Part shown: piece by piece, positions 21,988 through 31,400 of the stretch | How the letters are laid out: each line of letters opens with the position of its first letter | Numbering within the stretch: position 1 is the stretch's first letter | Assembly: GCA_022264855.1 (NCBI GenBank) | Contig: JABYQU010000002.1 | Location: forward strand, 744,001 to 808,000 | DNA length: 64,000 nt | From: Lenzites betulinus | Lineage: Eukaryota > Basidiomycota > Agaricomycetes > Polyporales > Polyporaceae | Reading direction: 5' to 3' | Notes under the pieces: model-generated | Told to the model about the DNA's origin: nothing | Database searches by the model: none | What the model saw: the letters and a program-made list of their open reading frames with translations, nothing else | Made by a program: the position numbers and the translations under genes

Positions 21988-24123
21988 TCATCCCTGGTCA
22001 GCGACCTCCTTGTCCCCCGAAGACACAGACAACACACGTACCTGCGACCCACTCCGCCGGGTAGCATAGAACGTCTCCTTCCGCGGGCTCGTCGGCAGGC
22101 CCCACCCCTGGACAGGCGGAATCCCAGGCGGCCCCGCGCGCGCCAGCTGCCGCTCGTACTCACCAAACGGGCTCCCGCGCTCATCCGAAGACGGGGTCGC
22201 CACAGCAGAGTTCGGCGACGAGCGCCCGAAGGGGCCGTCGTGCCCCGCGCTCGAGCCCGCGGGCGAGAGCGAGGCGAGCGACGTCGGCGGCGTGAGCGGC
22301 TCGAACGCCTTCAGCACGATCGACTCCATCTCGAGCGTCAGCGCGTCGCGCGCGGGTGGGGGCGGGAGGACGGGCGGGCCCGCCGTGTCCGCGCGCTTGT
22401 AGGGCGGCGGCGAGAGCGCCTGCGCGGGCGTCGGGATGCTCATGCGCCGCAGGGGGCTGCGCGGGGGCACGACGGGCGGGCGCGGCGCGGGCGGGAGCGG
22501 GGTCGGGGCGACGACGGGCTCGGGCTCGGGCTCGGGCGTCGGCACGGGCTTGCGCGTGACGGAGTGGATGCTGGGCGTGCTCCCGGTGCTGCCGGCGCGC
22601 CCGAGCGGGACGTCGACGAGCTCGCCGAGGCCGATGTCCTCGTTCCGGAGCGACGGCAGCGTGGGCGGGTAGATCGAGGGCGAGGAGCGCGCGGAGGCGG
22701 AGGTCGGTTCGCGCTGCGCGCGCGACGCGCTTCCGTCGATGCGCTGGTCGGAGGTGATCGCGAGCCCGACGACGCCGCTTTGGCCGCTCTGGTGGCGGGA
22801 GCGCGCGGCTTGGATCTCGTCGAGGGAGCCCATGCTCGTGGAGCGGCCGTGTGCGCCGACGCCTGCGAGCCCGAGGCCGGTGTAGCGTGCGTTGCTACGG
22901 CCGCTGGATGAGTTACCAGAGCCGCTGCGGCGGTGCCCGCGCTCGTCGAACGGGCTGCGGGCGGGACGGCGTGAGTCTCCGGAGCCTCGGGGTGGGCCCG
23001 CGATGAGGATGGTGCTGTCGTTGAAGCTTGAGCGGTAGCGCATTTCGGGCGGGGAGACGGAGCGCGGGTCCTCGAATGGATTCTCGGGCATGGGTAGCGG
23101 GCGTGAGATGGTGTCGATGAAGCGCGGCCGACGCCGGCGACGCACGAAGAGGCAGATGCCCACAGCGATCGAGGCTACGACGACACCGACGACGAGGAAG
23201 ACGCCGGCGACCAGGCCGCTGTTCGCAAAGAATCTGGAGGTAAACGCAGTATCACTATTAGCAGTAGTAGCAGTGAGGATGAATAAGCTATTTACCCTTT
23301 CTGATTTTCGACCGTTACTCCGTAGATACCTGTCGGGTTCGCGATCACATGCGTGACGCTGGTGAACTGGCCGTCCGGGAGCTCCGATATGATCACGCTC
23401 GTGAACACCGGGGGAACGGAGAGGCTCGTGTGGTGGTTCTGGTCCGTCACAGTCACGAACACCGGCGAGCTCAGCGTCGTCTCCGGCTGGTCCGTGACCG
23501 TGCTTGTGGTCGTCCCGGACGCGGGCGCGGTCTGTTCGTTCGCCTGTACCATGCCAGTCGCGTGCTCAGAATTATCGCTCGAAACAGGAACAGAAGCGGG
23601 AACGGGCGGGGCAGGAGTGGGGAAAGCGTCTACCTCAGGCTTAAGGCTCGCGCTCGGACTCGCCGCCGCAGCGGCTGTCGCACTCCCCGCGGGGGCACGC
23701 GAGACGTCCTTGACCTGAGCAGGCGTGATCAGCGCTGGGCCTGGCTCGGACGAAGGAACGGCCGCTGCTGTCCCCGCGCTGTCGCTGCTCGAGATAGCAG
23801 GCGACGCGGCTGCGGTGGAGGGCACGACAGGATCCGCTTTGGTGGGCGGGAGGGGTATCTCAGGCGCGGATTGGGTATGGTCGTGGGAAGCAGGGGCAGG
23901 AAGAACGGCAGGAGAAGTGGGCGAACTAACCGCGTGAGCCGAAGTCGGAGTGACACCGCTTCCGGTGGCCTGAGTCGCTGGGCTCGCCGGGGCCGGGGCA
24001 GACGAGGGAGCAGGCGCGGGGCTCTCGGTATCAGCAGGGCGCGAAGCAGAGGAAGCAGAGGCAACAGCAGAAGGGGAGCTAGGAGGGGCCGCTGAAGGCG
24101 ATACCGGAGCAGAGGCGGAGGGA

Positions 24124-24138
24124 GAAGCAGCTGAAGGC
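24124..24138. repeat. Target-site duplication, left copy
   Basis: GAAGCAGCTGAAGGC, identical to the copy at 33754-33768. It marks the 5' junction of the LINE; element sequence begins at 24139. Confidence 0.9.
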
Positions 24139-24379
24139 AAAGGGAACCTTGGACCTGAACCACCATCATCACGATGAGCGCTTCAGCGGCTCGCCCTCTC
24201 AAGCAGGGCCCAAGGTGCAGTTTCGCAAGAGAAACTGTAAGAAGTCGCCCCCCTCCTGTCCTTCAGGCGGGGGATAGGTTCTCTCCTTTGAAAGAATCAT
24301 GTATACCTCATCCCCAAAGCAATCCTCCCATGGATTTGTCTGAGCGAGCACCGCTGCGCGCTCGACTGTAGGGGTGTAG

Positions 24380-24401
24380 CACCCAATGCTCACCCAATGC
24401 T
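24380..24401 (+). repeat. 11-bp tandem duplication in the LINE 5' leader
   Basis: CACCCAATGCT occurs twice head to tail at 24380-24390 and 24391-24401. Short 5' UTR repeats are sometimes part of LINE internal promoters; here this is only suggestive. Confidence 0.5.
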
Positions 24402-25022
24402 CAGAGCCCACCTGCAACGAACGCTGTGGTGTATGTCTACCATATAGACCGGGTGCTCCACCAACCCCGCCGCTGTCTCCTGGACTAGCACACAAGGTGC
24501 CAGTACTGGCAGCTGGAAGTGCGATGAAAAAGTCGCCTGCGCTGCTACGTGGCCGGCGCCTATGAGGCTGTAGAGCGCGCGACAGTTTCGGGCCGAGTGA
24601 GCGTCAATATCGGCGGCCCGCCTACTCCTCAATAAGGCAACTGCGCCCTCCTGCTGCAGGCGAGTGCTACTCAACGCCGCCCCACGAAAAATCCCGGAAT
24701 GTTTCGCCTCCCCACTAAAAATCAAACGGGGACCAACCAGCGCACTCTTGTGCTGCACAAGAGTCGTCTGCCTCTCAGGGCCCTGGCTACCACGCGCGTA
24801 ACCTTGCGTAAGCAACCCATAAACAGTCTAAACCCTCGCTTATAATACGCGAACGGGATGCGAGGCCTCCCCCATCTCTGTTTCTCCCCACACATGCATT
24901 AGGAACCGCCTACTTAGCGCGCCGGCAAACTCGCTAAGCTACAAGCGAGCTCCAAACAAACAAACGTAATCCACACCCTCCTTTAAAATGAAGCCAACGT
25001 CCACGCAACACAACCAAAAGCA

Positions 25023-25739
25023 ATGCCTTCCCACCCCCACTTCCTCCTGCTCCTCGTCGAAGACCTCTACGATGATCCGCCCCCTCGCCCGCACGTTGGA
25101 GCCACGTTCAACCTCCTTTTTCGCCCTGCGTCGCCTCTCCATCTGGATGCATTGGTCGATCTCCACCTCGTCCTCTCCCAAGCTGGCCCAACCAACTTCC
25201 TCAACCCGGATGCGTGCCACCCGATAGACTCTGTCCAGCTCGGTGTCAAAGGCAGAGTTGCGACAATCTACTCGTGGAATGTGGAGATGGTAGTTTTCGA
25301 GCTGGAGACGTGGGGTACTGGCGCCCAGATACAACACGCTTACCTCCGAGTCCCATGTCATCCGGGCGTCTCTGTCGAGGCTGGCCTATGGCGCCGACGA
25401 GTAGCGCCGACGCCGGTGCCCTCCCCCGAACAGCAAACGGCTCTGCTCCACGTGAGTGACGCCATACACGCGTCAGCGCTGTTACTAACAACTGCCCGAC
25501 AGGCGCCTGAACCCCGTGACGCGGCGCTCCGGGATGCGCAAGTAGGAACCCCGGCCCGAAACATCACCGACGCCCGGTTGGAGGCCGATCCGATGAGGAC
25601 GGAGATCCTTGAGCGCTGGGAGACCACCTTCCAGATCTGGATGCCGGATGACGCGGACCCCGAGCTCATCGGCGGATCGTTCGACCGCGAGCTGATGTCC
25701 CTCCCGCCGTTGCTCCCGCCCCTCCCCCTCGATGCTTGA
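25023..25739 (+). CDS. LINE first ORF, unknown 238-residue protein
   Basis: A clear ATG-started frame in the 5' third of the element. It begins MPSHPHFLLLLVEDLYDDPP, contains GATFNLLFRPASPLHLDALV, VKGRVATIYSWNVEMVVFEL and SVEAGLWRRRVAP, and ends LPPLLPPLPLDA. I recognise no domain. The composition (a hydrophobic core and a charged C-terminal part with ERWETTFQIWMPDDADPELI) looks like a real folded protein rather than chance. It has no zinc knuckle. It could be a third protein of the element, an upstream exon of ORF1, or a gene captured by the LINE. Expression would be from the element's own 5' leader. Confidence 0.5.
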   Translation: MPSHPHFLLLLVEDLYDDPPPRPHVGATFNLLFRPASPLHLDALVDLHLVLSQAGPTNFLNPDACHPIDSVQLGVKGRVATIYSWNVEMVVFELETWGTGAQIQHAYLRVPCHPGVSVEAGLWRRRVAPTPVPSPEQQTALLHVSDAIHASALLLTTARQAPEPRDAALRDAQVGTPARNITDARLEADPMRTEILERWETTFQIWMPDDADPELIGGSFDRELMSLPPLLPPLPLDA

Positions 25740-26303
25740 TCATAGCCGTACTACGCCCTGTACTCCGTCCGTCGTGCCCGCCTTTGATTATCCATCTTTA
25801 CCTGAGCAACCCTACCCTGAAGCTAACTCGAATAAGCATCGGGGATGAGCTTTGACCTCACAAGAGATGTGGCAGAACTTCCCACATGGCCTGCCAGAGC
25901 CACTGGCCGGTGAGCACTCCCCTGACCGCCTGATCCCTGCGACTGTCCTATGCAAATATGCAGGACTCCCACATGTGAGACAGGACGAGCCGAGTCAACC
26001 CTGGATACCTCCAGATGGATGGGCAGTAAGCGAGAGCAGAAGCAACAGCATATGGCCGTCGCCGCCCTGTTTCATGACCACCGACGCGACAATGACGCCG
26101 CGTAAGCAGATGGAAGTTGACAAATCGTCCAACGCCAGACTCCACAAGGACGACCATAGAGCCGAGTGGTAGCTTGCCATCCGAACAACGCCGTGAACGG
26201 ACACCGTAGGCGGGGAGGGATGCAGACGACAGGAGTCGTGTTAAAAGGGGTGCGCCGTGAAAATACTCGTATCCAACCCCCAGCTAAACCTCTCTTTGAA
26301 AGC

Positions 26304-27853
26304 ATGTTCTCAACAGAGCCTACCACTACCCCCACCGCTGCCCTTGACACTCTGATGGCAACCGACGACCAACCGCAGGGAAACAAACGCCAGCGCACGG
26401 ATGATATGCCACGCCCGATGGTAAGACTACTAGAAGTCGCCGTACAAGAACATGTTTCTGAGTAAAGCTCCTCTTGTAGAACGCCTGGGTCGGGGAGCTG
26501 CAGGCGATTACGACGCCTCCCCTCCCGCCGACCCTTGCTCGCGGCGCGAACCCGACGACGGTCCCCTACGCGCCCGCTCTCGATCCAGCGACGTACTGTG
26601 GACTCCCGACGGGCAGAGCAATGAACCCGCACTTCAAGCAGTCGCGGGAGGGCCCGCCGCCGCCGCTGCCGCTTCCCCCGCACCGCCCCTTCCCGGAAGG
26701 ACCGTTCGTTGTCCCCCCCATCCCCCTTGAAGGCTTCCGGGGAAACCTCAGCACCCAACAGCTCGAAGAACTGGACAAGATGAAGCTCTCTGAGTCCATC
26801 CTCGCGCTCGTCCCGCACGGCGCCGGAAAAGCGATCATCTCGAATGCGACGGAGGTCGTTACCGACATCGAGGGGTTTCTTAACTCGCTCGCTTTCGAGG
26901 AGAATGACAGGCTCCCCTACCGCACCGTGGTCCATCCCCCGGACGTCCGCAACCGCGCCCGAACGTGGAATAGCAACCCTTTCGGGAAACCTTGGCCGTT
27001 TTTCCTGCAGCTCCCGCGGAATGCGGGGCCGCTCCGTACGTTCCTCCTGTGGCAGCGCGTTTTCGCTGTCAGCAAGACTGTCTCGTTCACCGTCTACGAC
27101 CTTGACTCCGATGTATACTGCTGGGACTTCTACCCCATCGTCGGGACGTCGATCAAGCCGAACGCATCGCACGCGGAGGTCATCGACCAGAAAGAACTCA
27201 TCCTCACTGCCATCAAGAGGGACATGCATGCAGACCCGGACTACCGCAGCTTCGCCGCGAAAATGGCCTTCAATAACTTGATGCACTCTGGCGGCCTCGA
27301 AAGCGCGCTGAACACCCTGGCTGACACGTTCCACCTTGAGCGCACGGAGGCCCTTGACGGCGAAGGGAACCTCATCCCCGCGTACATCTTCATGGCCCGC
27401 CCCCCGACTGGCTCTCGAGAGGAGTACCAAGAGTGGTGCCGCTACTTCCTCCGTGATGGCAAGCACAACCGAGACGCCTTCCGCATCGCGCTCCAACGAT
27501 TCGACATCGCCTTCCTCCCTACACGGGTTTGGTGCGATCTGTGCAAGTCGCAGATCCACTGCACTGCGCGCTGCCCGTGGCCCGCGGTGAAAGGGTGGCT
27601 CGGTATCACGCCCAAGGACCTCGGCGTCCGTATGACGGCGACAACGCCCCCCACCTACACTGGCGCTGCTGGCGTCGTCATCTCCCCGCTCATCCTTGCA
27701 TTCCGGCGCGCTGTGAATGAGTTCCCCGCCCCCACCGCCGCGCGCGGTAGAATCACCACCTACACTGGACGCACCGGACGTGGCCGTGGGGCCGCGCGCG
27801 GCCGGGGCACGCAGGCCACCGCTCGCGGAGGGCGCGGCGGTTTCGGGAACTAG
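26304..27853 (+). CDS. LINE ORF1 (gag-like, CCHC knuckle, RGG tail)
   Basis: Nucleic-acid binding protein of the element, about 496 residues if spliced. Exon 1 (26304-26420) reads MFSTEPTTTPTAALDTLMAT and ends with a basic stretch, GNKRQRTDDMPRPM. A 59-bp interval with GTAAGA...TTGTAG ends (26421-26479) contains an in-frame stop; removing it joins two frames in phase 0. The main exon has ELDKMKLSESILALVPHGAG, FVVPPIPLEGFRG, FLLWQRVFAVSKTVSFTVYD and QRFDIAFLPTRVW. It then has a CCHC knuckle C-x2-C-x4-H-x4-C in CDLCKSQIHCTARC (about 27537-27578) and an Arg/Gly tail (RTGRGRGAARGRG). It likely coats the element RNA. Alternatives to splicing are a frameshift or re-initiation at a Met such as MNPHF near 26621. 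Confidence 0.72.
26421..26479 (+). other. Putative 59-bp intron inside LINE ORF1
   Basis: Begins GTAAGA, ends CTTGTAG, carries an in-frame TAA, and its removal restores one frame in phase 0 between MPRPM and NAWVGELQAI. Size and ends match host introns in this window. Confidence 0.6.
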
Positions 27854-28484
27854 GACCTGTACCTGATCCATGTGACTACCTACATACTGTACGACCCACC
27901 CGTTAATTACGAGCGCTGTGTTCGACCCTCAGATATGGCTGGAGAGGGTGTGAGATTGAATCTCCTCAACTTATGCACTATAATACGGTAACGACACTCT
28001 ACTAACTTGCCACCTCTGTTGCCAATCCGGCCCGCAACAGATGGTGGCGACCCTGTTCTCTCCCCTCCCCTCTAGCAATGGCCCCTGTGGAACTGCGCGC
28101 CACGGAAGGTCCCAATATGCGCTGCCGCTACGATCTTGAGGCCTAGCAAGTCTTAATGGAGCGAAAATTGCCACGAACACAAACACAACTACACAGAACA
28201 CATCACACCCTGACGGTAATCGACATGGCACGGAACTGGCGGCGTCGCTCCTGCGAAGGACGGGGAGCGTACCCGCGGCTCCCCGGCCTAGGGACCGGGA
28301 CGGCGACTTGGACAGCGGGAGTGTGCGGGAGGGGCCGAGTGCAGCTGCCCCAGAGCTCGCCCGACCCCCCCTGCCACGACCACCCCCACGGGGTGCGCCC
28401 TGCCCATCAAACCGGGAACAACAACGTCCCAGCCCTCCTGTGGATGGCTCTCGCGAGCCTCCCCGGAGGAGCCCCGGCATCGCC

Positions 28485-31400
28485 ATGCCGGATGAGAGGC
28501 TTGACCACAGCCCCCACCGCCCCGCTCCGCGAGGCGAGCTCGACGAACGTCGGCTTCATGACGGGCACGCGCCCGCACACCTGGCTCCATCCTTGGAGGA
28601 CCAGGCAGCCCGTCCCCGACGGCGCGCTGAGCGCATGGCCCAGCGCACATCCCTCAAAATTGCCTCGCTCAACATCAACGGCTTCGGCGCACTGCGCCCG
28701 GAGAGCTCCGATAATAAATGGGGTACTATGTATCGAACTATCAAACAGAATTCGATCGGCGTCCTCCTGCTACAAGAAACTCACCTCACAGCTGAGCGTT
28801 GTGCTGATATAAAGCGCATGTTTAAAGGACGCCTTAAGGTCCTCTTCTCGCCGCACCCTGATGCCCCGACGCGTAAAGAAGGGGTGGCGGTTGTCTTGAA
28901 CAAAGCACAGGTCAACGCCGAGGGGGCTGAAGTCCGGGTGATAGTACCCGGCCGCGCCCTCCAAGTCTCCGTCGTCACCCGCGGCGGCGAGCCCCTGCAC
29001 TCCCTATGCATCTATGCACCGACGTCAGACGGCATCGAAGAGCGACGCGCTTTCTTTCGTGAAGTTAAAAACTACTATGAATCCCACCCAGCCACGCCTC
29101 GACCGCACCTAATGGCGGGAGACTTCAATAATGTGGAAGACCGCCTGGACCGCCTCCCAATCTCTGACCCGGATGCATCGCTTGAAGAACTTGATGCACT
29201 AAAGGACTACCTCGGCCTCATGATCGCAGACGGGTGGCGAATGACAAACCCGACCAAGCGGGCGTACACTTTTCACCGCGGCGCTGGCGACCTTGCCCTG
29301 TGCTCACGCCTCGACCGTATTTACTGTACGAGAGAACTCTTTCCGCACTGCCGCGAATGGCAGATTGTAACACCCGCTGTGAAAACAGATCATAGCATGG
29401 TTACCGTCCAAGTTACAATGATGAATGCGCCCACGGTGGGCAAAGGCAGACCGACCTTTCCCCTGCATCTACTGAAAGATAAGCCCCTCTCGAAGAAACT
29501 GAAAGCGGCTGGACTTCGTGCGCTGCAGGATCTCGACGAGCTCACCCGGACGAATGCCCGGTCGCTTTCTCATAACCCGCAAACTGTCCTATCCAAGCTG
29601 AAAACGACGTGGCTTGAGCTTGCTCGAGCGCAAGAAAAAGCGACGGTGCCGAAGATGCTCGCAGAGATCGAAGAACATGAGAAAGAGAAGGCGCGCGTGC
29701 AGAACGACCTGTCGCTGGCAGAGCGTGAACGTGCAGCCTCTCTTAACCGACTGACTCAAAAAATCACGACTCTTCGAGTCAAACGCACGCACCATATGCA
29801 GGCGAACAGCCGAGCGAAACATCATCTCGATGGTGAAAGGCCTACAAAGTACTGGTCCCGCCTCCATAAACCGATTGCACCCCGCGACCTAATCCCGGCT
29901 TTCGAAATCGAGAACGCGGCAGGTAGAGCAAATGCTGTGGGCCACACCTATGAGAGTGACTCGACACGGATGGCGGAAATGGCGCGTGCTTACCATGACA
30001 ACATCCAGCGAGACGAACGCGACGTCCCTGATCCGCCGGTGCGCGAAGAGTGTATCGTGGAAGCCCTCGACTCGCTGGACGCGAGACTGAATGACGAGCA
30101 GGTTGCGGAAATGGACGCCCTGATAACCTATGAAGAATGCGAGTTTGCTCTAAAACACTCGAAGTCGGGGACTGCGCCTGGACTTGATGGGCTCCCGTAC
30201 GAGCTCTGGAAGACACTGCATGCTCGATTCCTTGAGGATAAGAGGCATGATGGTCGGCCCGTGATGGATGTTATTAAGCTCCTCTGGGCTGCACTGGCGG
30301 ACGTCCAGCGCTTTGGCGTCGTACCTGGAAATCCGTTCTCAGCGGGCTGGATGGCGCCAATATATAAGGAAAAGGGTGAACGCACAGTGATGGCGAACTA
30401 TCGCCCGATTACGCTACTTAACACGGACTATAAACTGTTGTCGAAAGTTCTTGCCATCCGCCTCGCATCTGTGGCTCCTGGTCTTGTCGACATTGCCCAA
30501 GCGGGCTTCATCCCCGGCCGAAAACTGCACAATCACACGCAATTGGCACGCCTGATGATAAACTGGGCGGAGACACAGGAAGTGAACGGTCTTATCGTTG
30601 CGCTCGACCAAGAAAAGGCATACGATAAAATATCGCATGATTACTTGTGGCGTGTCCTTGAAAAGATGAGGGTGCCGAGACGCTTTGTGAATACTGTCCG
30701 AGCCATGTATGCTGGCGCACAGACGTCAGTAATGGTCAACGGCGTCCTCAGCTCGTCGTACGCGGTCACCCGCGGTGTGAGGCAGGGTGACCCGTTGTCA
30801 TGCCTGTTGTTTGATCTGGCTATTGAGCCACTGTCGGCAATGATCAGGAAGAGCCGCATACGTGGAATTAACGTACCACGATGCTCAGCGGCCCTTAAGG
30901 CGACACTGTTCGCTGATGACACGACCGTGTATCTGTCGTCGAACGACGACTTTGCGTACCTCCAGCGGATCCTTGATCGCTGGTGCGGAGCGGCCAAGGC
31001 CCGCTTCAACCTAGGAAAGACCGAGGTCATACCGATCGGCACGTTGACCTACCGCGAAAGAGTCATACGTACCTACTATGAAACTGGTGCATGGAACAAC
31101 CTCCCGTCGAATGTGCACCTTGTCCGCGATGGGGAAGCCGTAAGGGTCCTCGGAGCATGGTTCGGCAACGATGTGAACGAAGGGGAGATATGGCTCCCAA
31201 AAATCGAGAAAATTAGCGCTGCTGTCACGAAGTGGAAACGGTCACGACCTACCTTGGAAGGTAAACGGCATGTGGTCCAAATGATCATTGGCGGGATGTC
31301 ACAGTTTCTCACTAACACCCAGCGGATGCCCAAAGTTGTCCTCGCACGGCTCGATAAGCTCACCCGTATGTACCTGTGGGATGAAAGGCACACGCCGCCC

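Noticed and set aside
21988..24138. Treating the 3' half of the split gene as an independent gene
   Set aside because: It has no proper ATG near 24138; its first residues are encoded by the target-site duplication and continue the frame of the half at 33754-34661.
28308..28484. Extending LINE ORF2 upstream of ATG 28485
   Set aside because: The frame is open but contains no ATG, only a TTG at 28308; the Met at 28485 is the first conventional start, about 57 residues before the endonuclease.
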